DNA of 64,000 bases, from NCBI GenBank assembly GCA_025345505.1, contig JANVCC010000049.1, positions 6,016,588 to 6,080,587 of the forward strand. The letters are read 5' to 3'. The notes under the pieces were generated by a model. It was not told the origin of the DNA. It did no database searches and saw only the letters and a program-made list of their open reading frames with translations. The translations under genes were made by a program, and so were the position numbers. This DNA comes from Todiramphus chloris collaris (taxonomy: Eukaryota > Chordata > Aves > Coraciiformes > Alcedinidae). This document shows, piece after piece, positions 15,040 to 28,300 of the stretch; within the stretch, counting starts at the first letter, position 1; the number at the start of each line of letters is the position of its first letter.

Positions 15040-15558
15040 CCTCCTGATGATTAAGGATTGATATAGTAGAATAAATTACAATAAGCAAGCTTAGAAACAA
15101 TGCTGTCTTCTTCAGACTACAGTTATACAGTGTCTTTAGACAGGTCTTTTAAATTTAGGCCTCAATACATTACCAGGTTCTTGTATAGAACTTTATTGGT
15201 GTTATAAGGAGTGCCATGAATTCAGATACAGGGTAAAAGGGCTTTTGCTTCACTGACATATTTTATGTTCCTTTATTCTGTTTATGAAATATGAAGGTGT
15301 ATTTCTTTCTAAACATTATTCTTGCTTGTAAGTGGAAAAAAAAAAGTTTATTCTCAATAGAAGCAGTCTGAAAACAAGAAAGAAAGAAATTGCAGCTCCA
15401 GCTGTTAACAGCTTACATTTAATATAGAACTGTGGATCACATATGTAATTGTTTTAAGTTTGTAGGAATGTTTAGAAGTACTTGAAATCCTGATCCAAAT
15501 CATTTGATTACAAAACCAGTGACAAGTAGCGACTGAATCCGAACAGAAACTCTCTTTT

Positions 15559-15576
15559 AAAAAAAAAAAAAAAAAA
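15559..15576. repeat. Poly-A run (A18)
   Basis: This is the longest uninterrupted homopolymer I counted in the window, followed by G and a further run of A. Confidence 0.8.
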
Positions 15577-16559
15577 GAAAAAAACTAATCTTTTACCTAC
15601 AAATGAAATTAGCACCTGGTGCTCTGTAAACGTTGTATCAGATACTGAAGTACAGTTTACCTTGCTAAAAATGAGCTCAGATATTTGGTGGTTGTATTGG
15701 TGTAGATGGTGAAGTGATATGATCTTGAGTGACAGTCAACACAAACAGTAGACATAGGTACTTGAAGGAAAAGTTAAGTGTTGTCAAGGAAATGCATCAT
15801 TATCTGTTGAAAGTAAGTATGGCATGCATATTATGATACTTTGTGCTGGAGAGATCCTTCTGCTCCAAACCATGATTCACTTCTAGAATTGTTGTGGGTA
15901 GTAGGAGAAACCTTTTCCTTAGCTTGAGAAGATTTTGGTTTTCTCTGAGCATTGGAGGCTGCATATTCCTCCTCCTTCAAATGAAACAAATGAAAAAGTA
16001 TTGGGGAACAAGGATTTCACATTATAAATATATTCATATCTATAACATAAATTGCGTGAAAAAAATATAAATTAAAATCAGAACTGCAGAAACCATTTTG
16101 GAAAATAAAAAATAATTCTGAGGAAACAAAAACATGTCGTTCAGTTTACAGCGGCATTAAAGTGTTCTTGTTAGAATAGGGCAAACACAACAAAAGCAAC
16201 AAGTGTTAAAGAACAGAAATTCTCTGTGCTTGGGAACCATAGCAGAGTTGTTGTTATACCTCTGCCTTGGACTTCTCTGAATGTCCTCTTTTCTTTGGTA
16301 CTGGCTTGTAGAACAGGCTCTCATAGAAGAGCAGGAAACACAATACAGTAGAGGTGGAGCTGCTTTCTGGCTAAGCAGAAAAAGCTTCAAGATGGCAGAA
16401 AAAATGTGATGGGAGAATATTTGTCCCATTTTAAAGTTCTGTATCTGCTCCTTACAGATTAATATAAAACATAAAAAGTATTTGAGAATGATGTGTATAT
16501 GACTGCATAACCTTTTGATTTACACTTTCAACTCTAGTGGCGTTAAGGTTTTTTTTTAT

Positions 16560-16582
16560 GTATATATGTGTGTGTGTGTGTA
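16560..16582. repeat. Compound (TA)n/(TG)n microsatellite
   Basis: A short TA run leads into seven TG units at 16567-16580. It is a likely polymorphic site. Confidence 0.85.
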
Positions 16583-19191
16583 TTTTTAGGGGTTTTTTAA
16601 CATAATTTTTTTAGAAGGGGCTTCATCCCAAACAATGAGGATTAAAAGGTTGCCCTTGTTGATTTTTCAGTTGATTTTTTTAGGAAGAAATCTCTCATAG
16701 AATAGCTTGCTTCTTCTAGCAGTGTTTAAAGCTAAGTGTAAGTAGTATAGGCTCTGTATTTAGCCTTTTGAAAAATTACTCAATACAAATTTACTGTAAT
16801 GATGGGCTAATTAGTTAAAGTTCACTGAGTTTAGCAAAACATACAGTGTTTGATTTAGAGAGATAGATCTATGGTCTGTCAACCTTTTCAGACATAAGCC
16901 TACTTTCAACATTATCTGACAGGTAGTCAGCCCATCAGGCCTGAGGATGTGCTCCGAGCAGCTCATCTCTTCACTCTTGACTAGTTATTTATCTTATGAA
17001 GCATAATTCACACCTGGCATATGGAAAGCTGGGAGGACCAAAGGAAATATTCCAAGCCTTCCTTCCCTTCCTTCATGAAATATGAAGTGGTTTGTAGATG
17101 TGGCTGCTACTCACGTTCCTGTGTTTTAGGAATTTGTTTCCATGGATAAACACACTCAAACATAATATATTTTGGTTACTGTAAATAATCTCTTAGGGCT
17201 GTATATTCTGAAATATGTCTATTTCACAATGCTCTATTCAAGATGATATTCAGCAAGAAATTTTTATTGCAAGCTTTTTTGAACATTTTACGTTTTCAGG
17301 ATACTGGATAATTTAAAATGATCTTTAAAATATCTTCACAAGAGAAGTATTCACACTTGCTGGCTAAATTGGTTGTTTGTGTGTTTTTATTCCACTAGTA
17401 ATCTAAGGTATCTGTAGATTTTATTGTATTTGAAAGGAAAATTATGACTTGTTTCTAAGTATATGTTGTTGCTGCAGGCATACAGAAGAACGAGTTTAAA
17501 TCAATCATTTACCAAAGACTCTGTGTCTCTGTCAGTTGGTAGATGTAAGTCATTGAAACCAGGGTATGTGGTCGTCAGATTCATGTGCTGATGGATGCAA
17601 CGTGCTCACCTGGTGAAGGCAGCAGTTCCAAGCAGCAAGCTCTGTTCTCAATCAGCTGCTCAAGTAGTTTGATCCAGAAAGAACTTGCTTCTTTGCTGTA
17701 GAAGAGAGCTAGGAGTTAAAAAAAAAACCCAAAACAACAAAACTAAACACAGAAGGACCCACAAATGTCATCTTCAAATACGTAGAATTTTCTAACAAGT
17801 CATTGCGGAAGTTTTATTTTAGCAAAGAAATAAATTGGAAGGTACACAAGGGAAGAACCACTATGGTTTAAGGAGAAATTGACCTTGTCTGCATTCTGCT
17901 TTACAATTAAAATTAATAACCGATCTGGATAACATGTACAGATTCAAAGCTTATTCCTTAAATATTTGATGGATCTATAGAAACATGAAAACTATAACAG
18001 AGGTTCAAAACCGAACGTATCTCTGTTGTCAGATGTTCTAATTCATAATTGTGTTTACTGTGCACTTGCAGAAGTATGTCTTTTTTCCAGTGCATGTGAC
18101 ATTAATTTGCCTGTCATCTGTTCCAGTCATGGCCAATCTTTTTACCCATACAGAAAAGCTTGCTCTGAATTCTCCTCGCTTCTACAGTTTTATGGGCTAA
18201 GCAGAAGCAACGGAAGGCTTTCTATGCAAACCTCACAGTAAAACACTGGTTTATACCAGAAATGTAAAAGGAGAATCTTTTTAATAAATTAAAATCTAAC
18301 CACATTTTTGAAAACTCTCTGAATCAGTAATTTTCTTAAAAGCATAGACTATACAAATACATGGTCGTGTGGACTTCAGCATTCTCGTGTAATGCCATTT
18401 TGTTGTCATGCAAATGTTAAACTGTATTTTAAACTGCTGTGCATATTCATACGTTGACTGAATCCGAGAGGTTGGTACTGCAGGTATTAATGTACAGCTA
18501 AAGTTACTTTGTTAGAGGTTATATTAATTACAATATTTAGTGTTCTATTTCATGTGCTGTGTTTTGGTAACAATGGATGTTAGGTTTAATCCCATTTTCA
18601 GAACTTACCTTATGGATCAGTTTAGTTTGGATACTATGATGTACAGTTGTATGTTTGCGTGCAGGTATGCAGTCTTTATATGCAGATAAGATGAGACTGC
18701 TTGGTAATACTGTCTGTGGGAGGAAAAAAAGGGCTGGGCGAGGTGTGATAAATGACAGTCACTTACACTGCTGTTGTTTCACCTGATGGAAGACTGTCCT
18801 ACTAGAAGAATCTTGGTCTTTCATGAAGTCTTACTTCCAGATGAATGAAATACTGTAGGATTTCATTTTGATGTAGACTCACATCTTTTAAAGGCATAGC
18901 CTTATAAATGTCAGTGTAATAGCATGTATGAAAAAAAAAACTTTAAATATAATTACCTGTTTGGAAATCAGTTACAGTCTGTTTATATAACAAGATTTTA
19001 ATACTGTGCAGGAAAAAAACAAGTGTGAGAGCCTTCCTCGAGTCGAGTCTTTGATTGCTAAAATGGCAAAGGCACCTGAAGACAGGGTTCAAGTGATATC
19101 ATTAACAGTTCTGGAGTTTGGCAGAAGGGTTTAGGAAGGTTTCATAGCACATGTCCATGTGATGCCCGCTTGATCCATATGTCCATGGATA

Positions 19192-19202
19192 CCACTAGGT
19201 GG
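19192..19202 (+). promoter_or_regulatory. Candidate CTCF-like core motif
   Basis: CCACTAGGTGG matches the CTCF core consensus CCASYAGRKGG, but the next base is T where C is strongly preferred. It lies in a short, locally repetitive stretch: GTCCATG occurs twice at 19153-19187, and the palindrome-like CTCGAGTCGAG is at about 19038-19048. A single motif match in 64 kb may be chance. Confidence 0.3.
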
Positions 19203-19275
19203 TACCATTAAACCTCCATTTCTGAGAATATTAAAACCAATTCAAAATCAAAGTTTTAAAAGGACATAAGTACAG

Positions 19276-19326
19276 TTTTTTATTTATTTATTAGTTTGTT
19301 TATTTTGTTGTTGGGTTTTTTTTTTT
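19276..19326. repeat. T-rich low-complexity tract
   Basis: TTTA and TTTG units end in a T run (about 19316-19326). Nothing shows it to be more than simple sequence. Confidence 0.7.
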
Positions 19327-20619
19327 GTCCGTGACTGCGGAAACAAATTTCTACTTTCTTGGTTGAAATTGTTTGCACTAAAGTAGGCAATACAATATTT
19401 CCTCTGCTACCACTAAGATTATATTTCCTATCAGGAACGCTAACTTCCAGGTGCAATCACCCTGGGTTTTTAGGAGTATGTGACCCACCTGCCTGTCTAA
19501 AATCCACTTTCATAGTGTGTAATCAGTCCTCCAAAAAAATAATTCAGGTTTTTAATATAAACTGCAGGTTTCATATGTTATTCAATGGGGAGTGTCAGTG
19601 AAGGAAAGCACAAGATCACTTTCATACTTATACAGTTAATTCTCTTAACAAAATATTACATGTTTCTTCACTGGAGAAACCAACAGTTTCAATCTATGAT
19701 TGTGAATAAGAGGCAAGTCCTCTTTTTTTCTGTGTTTACTTGCATTGTCATATTTTAGCTATTAAAAGTGGATGCTTTTCTACAGTAATTAATCTTTCAT
19801 TTCTGTTACAAGGCCATGTTAATTCTAACTGCAAAAAGCCAAAACCTTACTGTAAATGGATATCTGTTGTAAAATGCAACCACAGCAAAAAAACCTAAAC
19901 AATTGCACCTTGAAATTGTAGAACACCTAAAATTTGGTGGAAACAAAGTTCATTATCGTGCATTATTTTTTTCATTGACAGTAATGATTGTAATAAGATT
20001 ATCAGAAAAGAGAACTTTTATATTGATAATGGTTCCCCCTCTCATATTTTCTCTTGTGTCTTTGATTTAGCAAAGGTGAAGCTTTTCATCTCAGGATATA
20101 CACAATGCAGTTGCAGACAGCAGGGGGAAGAGTTTGGTCAAATTGCCACTATAACAAACATCTATAAAACAAAACAAAAAAATTTACATTACCAATGACA
20201 AATCAAAGCTGAAAGTTTGCCTTGCCTGTTGTCATTCATTGCCATTCATATTTAGAAAGCAGACTGCTGTGATAATTGATTTGATGGTCCAGCTTGAGTG
20301 GAAGCACTTCTGGGCATAGCAGGCCTCAGAGATGCCAAAAAAGAAGAAAAGGTGGGAATGAAATAATGCACTACTTTCTCCTCAGAGGCATGTGGCCCAG
20401 TTTTTGAGAACAGAAAAACATGCTTTAGTAGAAGGAAGAAAAAAACTTAGTAACTCAGTAATAAATACAAAAATGACCATATAGCCTGAGTCAGATAAAA
20501 ATAGGCATTCAGACAGAGACAATGAGTGTACATATTTTACTGGCAGGTGAATAATAGGAGAATGCTGTGGAAATAATCTGATTTTTAACGGACTATGTCC
20601 AAGGGAGTACCTTTTTTTG

Positions 20620-20650
20620 CTTTTTTTTTTGTTGGTAACAAAAAAAAAAG
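20620..20650. repeat. Perfect 14-bp hairpin with 3-nt loop
   Basis: C-T10-GTT (20620-20633) is the exact reverse complement of AAC-A10-G (20637-20650), with loop GGT. A second T run (20612-20618) and A run (about 20661-20671) flank it and could extend an interrupted stem. Confidence 0.8.
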
Positions 20651-23600
20651 TTCCCTTTCTAAAAAAAAAAAGGGGAAAAACAACACTTAAATTTTTTAAG
20701 CTTTTCAAAGAGGAATTGATAGTTCAGAAGAACGAAAAAGCAATTACTGAATTTGAAAGGCAATATATGTGCTTGGATTATCTGAACTCCTATTGAGTTT
20801 ATTTACTTCTAGCAATAGGTGATAATGAAGCTTGTCTCTGTTTTTTTGACTAGGGGACAGTGTTCACTCATAGCCTCCTGCTGATATGAATAAGTTAGGA
20901 CACTGAAGTGCTAGCTGAGGAAAAAAAGTAGATTAAAAAAGTTTTGAATTCAATGCTTGACCTCTTAATCGCGACTGCCAGCTCAACTGTATACCCTGCC
21001 ATCTATCTGAAGAACCAAAGAAAACCAGATGAGATGTGAACTATCAAAACACAAGTGTAATCAGAACTGGCTTGTCTTTTATGTGATGCTTATTTACTTG
21101 CCACAACAGTGTGGTCCTTCAACTTGCTGAACTCTTCATATTCATAGTCTTTCATCTTTGATACACAGCAAAGCAGAAGAAACTGAAATTTACCAGTAAA
21201 GATTAAAAAAGAAGAGCTCAATGAAGTAGTAGGAGGTATTAAGTCATCTCTTCCAGGTCATATAAGACTGTTACTACCAGTAATTTTCAGTTTTTGGAAG
21301 CACCTTGCTTGCCTCAGGGAGATAATAGTTGGTGTAACATGCAGAATATTCTAGACATATGAAGGAAAGTCTGTAAGAGACATAACAACTTATTAGTAGA
21401 CTATTTCAGATTTTCTTGTTTATTATGTCTTTATAAATTCCTTTTTTATATATTGAAAGCAGAATCTCAGAGTTTGATAATCCATTAAGCACCTGAAACT
21501 GGTATAACCCGTATGCCAGTATTCCTTTGCGTTCTTTCTGGTTTTCTATCTGCTAATCTATAAAATTTCTTTTTAAGTATCAAATCATTTCATTAAATTT
21601 ATGGGTAGGAAACTTAGACATCATATGTGGCATGAAATGTGTTGAGCGATGTACACAGCTGCTTTTGGATCCTTTCTTAGTGTTTGAGGAGAGGTAGGAA
21701 AATGAAATGCAGATGCATCAGGAAAACTGACCCTTAATAAAGATTTAATAAAGAATTGACTGGTCTTACTCTCTGTGTTACTTTCTTCCTATACACTTGC
21801 AGAAAGAGATTTTAGTGCAGTATTAAATGGCCTACATGTCAAATAAAGAGACTTGAAAATTCATCCTCTTAATATGATGCATATCCGATTTCCACCTCCC
21901 TCCCCTGCTGCAAGGAAATGAAGATGCTATCTGACCCTTACAAGAAACGGTCATTGCACAAATGTGAAAATTCATGTCCAGGACCCCTGATCCTTTCTGG
22001 ATCAGTTTGCAGTACCTAATTCAGTGCCAAATTAATTACATCTCACCAATATTTAAATTATTCCCAGTCACTTTTTTTGGTTTTCCTGAACTTTTACTCC
22101 CCTTTAAAAGTTTTTCCCCTTTCTTTCCCAGTTGTTGTGTATTTTCTGGCTGAGAAGAAAAGAAAATAGTTCTGCTCAGGAAAGCTGAGATTTATCAGCT
22201 TTATCCCTTTATCTCTCTTGTACCTTTCTTGTGAACATCTGTAGTTGGTTTTGCTTGATTGAAGAGAGATGATGATGAAAGAATTTAGTTTTTGCAAGGC
22301 AGGGTATTTGAGTAAGATCCAGTCGTACTGACATCACTGTGCAAATGATTCTATGATCAGTCTGAAATCCTGGCTATGTCATTTTTATATGAAATACTTT
22401 AATTAGTATGTATTTTTACCTGCAGAGAAACCTCATTTTGGTGCATATTGAATTTTTAATTTATTTTTTTTTGTAATAGTACCAACCCAGTTTCAGGGTT
22501 GTGTGTTTCTGCAGCCTATCTATCTTTTTAAGACTTGCTCTACTTAGCACTGGGGACTTTTTTTCCCTGCTTTGTTATCCAGCTTTTGGCTGGCAAAGGA
22601 TTTCTATGCTCTTTAGAAGACTGCAGGATTTCAAGTGTGGTATCTGTTCTGAGAATTTTTGGAAAGGTTCAAAACCAAATGATGGAAGGACTCCAATGGC
22701 AGTGGTGGTTTTGCATTAAAGCAGTCCTAGTGGCTGCTTCTGCTACCGGTGGACTCAGTCATGATACTCTGATTTCTCTTAAGTTGATTCATGTTACAAG
22801 TAATTACGTATATGCTTGAATTTTTATGGTGCTATCATTTGCATTACACTGCCATTCTGATATCTGTAGTGCATACATCCTTCCCAGATTTTTATCTTTT
22901 GACAAACAATTGATAGAAACACTTATTGCAAGGTAGAAATGTGTGTTGAAGTGCTTTTGTGCAAATGGATTTCTACCTATATAAGCATACAAATGCTGCA
23001 ATATGTTGTAGAATGGAGTTGTTACCATGGTTTGAAGATGATCACATTTTCCACAGATAGCCTAGACAGAAATTATTGGCCTAAAATATACTTGCATTTT
23101 AACAATAAAAACCTTGCAATCTGCTATTTCAGGAACTCTAGGGAAGCAGGGTATACTGTCAGCTAGATAGTGACTAGAATGCTATTGAGCATTTTCTCCT
23201 AAAAGATAAAACTAGCCTTTTGGAAGACTTGCAAAATACTTAAAATTGAGGTATTTGTCCAAATCTACTGTTTTTGGCTTTCATGCTGTAGAACTTTATG
23301 TAGACTATATATCATGTTTGGGGGAAAGGAAGAAGGTATTTTTCAAAGGAGGTCTAGTTGGCAGCTCGTAGAAATTGCATTAATTCTTAGTATAGAAATC
23401 ACCAGTTACTGTGCCCGTAACTACCTGATTACCTAGGGATACAATTTATTTTGTTGTTACACATCCATGGAACTTAACGTTTTGATACTCTCTTTGCAGC
23501 CGTGTATGTTCAATACCTACAGATTATATCTTTTTCTTAAAATCTGAGTGTCTTTTGTTCTATAGTAAAAACTTTGTTTCCATGCCTTCAAAAGCTTTTA

Positions 23601-25054
23601 TGAAGCTGCTGGGTTCATAAGTGTTGTTGCATTTCAGGGCATTTTATAATTTTAAAAAAATTCAATACAAATTAGGAAGGTATACACAGGTTTTGAGATG
23701 TTCAAGAAGTGCAGAAAAATGTATCTTCATTATATGAAGCTGTTTTAGAGTATTTCTTGTATTGTCTGTTATCAGCAAGCAAGAGAATATTCTATACAGA
23801 AAAAAAAAATATTGTATTGCGTTTCACTTTTAAGGACTTTAGGTCATTGATCTGTAGCATATAACTACTTCTAATTTCTGTGTGGTTCTCGTGAAGATAA
23901 ATACCCTGTTTAGATGAATACCACCGTAGACAGTAACTGAGAATTATATCTGCCTACTTAGATTTAACAGGAATGCTGTTTGTAGATCTTTTCAAAAGAA
24001 AAGATCTTTCAGAAGTCTTGGTTTGAAGGTAATGCTGAAATTCAGTGTCAGATGGGATGCTTGTATTCCTCACAGTGAGCTAGAAATGATGTAGCAGGGA
24101 AGGTGGGACTAGTGGGATTTGAAGAGTTCTGCTTTTCTGAGAAATTCATACAGACAGACAGAAGGTGATGGCAGAAGAATGCTCAGCTGATGAGGAGAGT
24201 TGCCTGGATTAACCGGACTCTGGAGCATTTGTACATCAGTGTTGAGTTACTCTGGATCTGAACCCCAGATAAATTTTACATTACTCCAAAGTGTGTGAAT
24301 TCTTTGTACTTGTGGGACAGTGTGTGCTTATTTTCAAAGTTTCTGGAAACATTTGTGACAAATTACTAAGCATTCAGAACTGAGCAAGTTTAATGGAATT
24401 GGAGCTAGGAAGGAGCTTCCTGCTGACTATGCTGTAGTAAATATTGTCAGACCTTGATTCAAATACAATTTCAGTAGTTTAGAATTCTACTGCAAATTCG
24501 GTGTAAGCTATTGTTTTCATAATAATTTCTGGACTAGGGGTTTGTAGGCTTTTCTAATGATGTTTGTTCTATTTTTAAGTTGATCAGCATCACAGTCCTT
24601 CACCAATTGCATGTGCCTACCTCTCAGGCATAACTAGTCAGACCATGACCTGAACAAGACTTAAGGGCAGAGAAAATCCAGGAAGTGGCCCGTGCTCAGC
24701 ATCCTAACTGGAGAGCTCTGTCTGTAAATGGAAGATTGTAGCAACTGCTGCTGTACTTTAGCTTATATGCACATACATACTTATGCAGGCCCTCTTATGT
24801 AGCCTGACATGAGGAGCCCTGCACTCTGGGAAAAGTAATCAAGAGACCTTTTCACAACTAAGTACATTTCCATGGAGCTGCTCCCACTGCATTACCTACT
24901 TTATTCATAAGGGTAACTGGAATTGCATAGATAAAATCCCATTCATCCTTTGAAATATTCTTCTTCTAGCCATCTTTCTCCAAATGGTAATCCAGAAAGG
25001 GGAGAGAACTGTGGTGGTGGTTGATAGTCTACGTAGCCTGATGCACATGTTCAC

Positions 25055-25292
25055 AGGATCATAGAGCAGTCTAGTCTGGAAGGGAATTCTGATTCAAGCT
25101 TCTGCTGAAAGATAGGCCATAGATTAGGGTTTCCCTCCCTGCCAATCTGTGTTATTTCTAGCAAAAAACTTTCCAGCACTTGTCTGGGAAGACTGGTATG
25201 TTTAATTGCTGTCACCACACATTGTTTTTTCTTACACAAGGAATTCATCCTGAAATAACTTGTTCCTTTTGCCCCTTGTCCTGTCACCATGT
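25055..25292 (-). mobile_element. CR1 LINE fragment (3' end), minus strand
   Basis: On the + strand it begins with GGATCATAGAGCAG and CTGGAAGGGA, the reverse complement of the usual CR1 3' end. It ends with CCCCTTGTCCTGTCACCATG, a landmark several hundred bases inside CR1. The fragment is diverged and internally shortened. It is 5'-truncated, as most CR1 copies are, and meets a second, oppositely oriented fragment at its 5' end. Confidence 0.8.
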
Positions 25293-25298
25293 GCCATA

Positions 25299-25393
25299 TG
25301 GCTGTAGATGTGGTTTAGTGGTGACCTGGCATTGCTGGGTTAACAGTTGGACTTGATGATTTTAAAGATCTCTTGCAACCAAAAGATTGTGTC
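25299..25393 (+). mobile_element. CR1 LINE 3' fragment, plus strand
   Basis: The segment has the CR1 terminal landmarks in order: GATGTGGTTTAGTGG, GGCATTGCTGGGTTAAC, GTTGGACTTGATGAT and a decayed form of the final ATTCTATG-type repeat. It is opposite in orientation to the CR1 fragment just before it, with only a few bases between their truncated 5' ends. Confidence 0.85.
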
Positions 25394-28300
25394 CATGTCA
25401 CAATCTCTGTAACTACAATTTAGATATTCAAATAATTCCTTATCTGTGTTAGGTAAAATCCAGTGTGATCGCCAGATGTCATAACACTTCAGAAAAGAGC
25501 TGTGTGTTCTGTAGCTGGTTAAATACTGTCACATCATTTTTAATAGTCATGTGGAATTGCTAAATCATAAAAACAACCCGTCCAAAGCTCTTCTCAAAGC
25601 AAAGGAGAGATCAGCACGAAAGCACCTTATTTAAAAAGGAAGAAAGCTATTGGAAGGTGACAGCTGGAATTCCAGTGCTTAATCTGTGTAATTAAAACTT
25701 TTCTAAGGAGCAGGAAAAGCAGGTTGGACTTGAGGTAGTTTTAGGAGTTAATTAGCAAGGTCTTTTTGAATATTAAGAATGCCTTTGAAGGATAAAGTTT
25801 TGAAAACTAGTTCAGGGCTTTCAAACAGCATAAATTAAGGCAGAAACTTTTTTTACACATCCTCAAGATGCAGACAGAATCATCCTCCCTAACAGTGCCA
25901 TTTCCTTCCATCAGAAGTATAATCATACATCCTCCTCTACGTCTGATCTTCATAAGCATTTATTAACTAACTAACAGTGCACGAGTAATTTAACTGGAAA
26001 TAATATTTTGGAGGGGGGTTTTATGCATTCACAATTGCAAATAGTCAAGTCAGTAGCTCTTAAATCATAAAGTGAGTTTCTTCCCAGGCTTGTTACTGTA
26101 ATAGATTACCAATATTGCAAGGCACTAGGTGGTCACTTCTAAGAAATTTTTTAAAATGCAGTGAAAATAATCCAGTCTTGTCTCCATATTCTTCTAAAAT
26201 TTGTGCATGTTTACATGGGAATGGAATTGAAAAAACGGCCTTGCCTGCTTTCACACTGGTGCTGGGGTTTTGTAACCGTTTTCCAAGAAATTAGACTTAA
26301 CTACACTGGAAATTTGGCCATATCTCTCAAAACATATGGAGAATATGGGCTTGCTCTCTCCATATTTTATGTGCTTTAATGTTGTTTTTGTGAATGCTCT
26401 CTCTTTTACAGAAATAAGAGGTCTGTGTTTTTGTGCTTAGTGTATGAGGAAAATTTAGCAGGTGTACTTTATTTTTACTCATATTTTATTAGGTTTTTTT
26501 GTACTTCACACTTACAGAATTTCTCACTTATGAGCTGTTTTAAACAGCTATTATAACAGCAGAGTGTATCTTGATGTATAACTGAATTCCTAATTCGTGT
26601 AGTATATTGCTGCAAATTTGGAAAGCAAATCAACCTAATACTTATGTATCAACAATACAATACATCGAAGCAAGATACACTCAAAATAAGACTTTGAATG
26701 GTAGTAAAGTTCTTGTGGGACCTCTAGGCATTCTGTTTAAATATAGTGTGTCATGAACTACAGAACTGCAGCATTGTTTTGAGGAAGCATGAATGGACCA
26801 TTTAGTTACTTTTTCTACAAAAGTCCCCTGCAATTAGTATTAGAAAACAATAATTGGAGGTATGAAGCTTTCCGCGCAGTGAGCTATATGTGCAATCATT
26901 CATCCATACAGCTAATGCATGCTACATCTATAATGTTGTGGACTGTTTTCTGCCAAAAAAAGGGAAAGGATTGCCCGTAGCTTGAAATCATTCTGAGGAA
27001 CTGTTGTTCCCACTGTGCTCTTAAAAACTGGGATGCATATTAGTTATATGTATGTGGCTGAGAAAGGATTATGAGTTTCTTTGTAGAAACTCAGTGATTG
27101 TGAATACCTGGATTTTCTGGGCTCAGATAAACAGTGGTTGGTTCATATAGATTTCAATATTGCCTATATGCTACAAATTAATATTGAAGATTTCACTCAG
27201 AGTATATGTATTGATGATGTTTAATAGCTGTGACATTTTATAGAATTCAATCATTCAGGTAGCTATGCTTATTTACAAGTCATTACTTAAGTAGATTTTG
27301 ATAGAACATATTTGGCAATTAAGCATTTAGCTTCCCCAAACTGAAGTTTCACCAGAAAGTCAACATGCTTCTAAACCTCTTGATAAAGAGTCAGAAAATA
27401 CAGTCCATGTAGCAGCACTGCCAAGGAGAATGAAGATAAGTCGGTATATCAAGTTTTACCTCTGATCATTGGTGAATTATTTAGAAGTCTTTTGTCTTCT
27501 TACTCTTTTAAAAATACATTGTTCTAGAAACTGTAGAAATTTATAAACAGACCTGTCCAAAAGTAAAATTTTATGTGTCTAAGAATAGGAGCCTAGTAGT
27601 GTTCCTGGTTAGAGGACAGAAACAAATACAAAGATAACCCAAGTCTACGGTTCATTATAAAACTGTATTTTAATGGTGGTATTAAACATTTGTCTTATAC
27701 TGAACTAATTTTTACAGATACGTATAAAATGTTGCGGTTGAAAAGGCTCATTACAGCTGTGATCTCAGCATGCTCAGACATCATGCTTCAAGGATGAGAA
27801 TGTTAACCATGAAAGCTGCATTTCCAGCCCCATTTGACTCCATAGCTGTGCAGATATATTTATCAATTAAAATTGTGTTTGTTATGAAGGCTTCATGGTT
27901 TGTAGCTGAAGTGCATTAGACAGAATACTGACAGACATAAACTAAATCGTTTATTTATGTGTTCAGTCTTGTGAATTTAATGGTAATCCAAAAGAAGAAA
28001 ACCAGTAGTGGAGCAAATGTCAGGTCTCTCCTATACTTTAGTTCCATTACTTAGGATTTTTGGATGACTTTTCCTTTGTTACATCTGCCGCACAATCATA
28101 GAAGGTGACGGTGATCCTTGTCACATTTGTCAGTGTGCCCTTGCCTTGATTCTAGCAATTTTCAGGAGAAATTATGAAGAAATCCTTCATGTCATGTTAT
28201 ACGTAGGAGTACCTCAGACAATATTTGAATGTAGCAGACAAATCTCTGAGTAAAATGCTCCATGAGCAAGACTGATATATTTAAGAACATACTTTAGACA

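Larger units (their letters stand above)
10834..25054. other. Intronic sequence, no gene recognised
   Basis: I see no exon, RNA gene or identifiable transposon body. The stretch contains long poly-A runs (11946-11960, 14177-14193, 15559-15576), an (AATT)4 run at 12433-12448, a 14-bp palindrome at 13450-13463, an ATTT repeat at 15021-15039, a (TG)7 run at 16567-16580, a T-rich patch at 19276-19326, a perfect hairpin at 20620-20650 and a CTCF-like motif at 19192-19202. Confidence 0.6.

Noticed and set aside
22340-22360. Single ATTCTATGATC word as a CR1 tail
   Set aside because: There is no second copy of the terminal octamer and no upstream CR1 sequence.
28093-28115. ACAATCATAGAAGGTGACGG as a CR1 end
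   Set aside because: The match is limited to one short word; the following bases do not fit the CR1 consensus.
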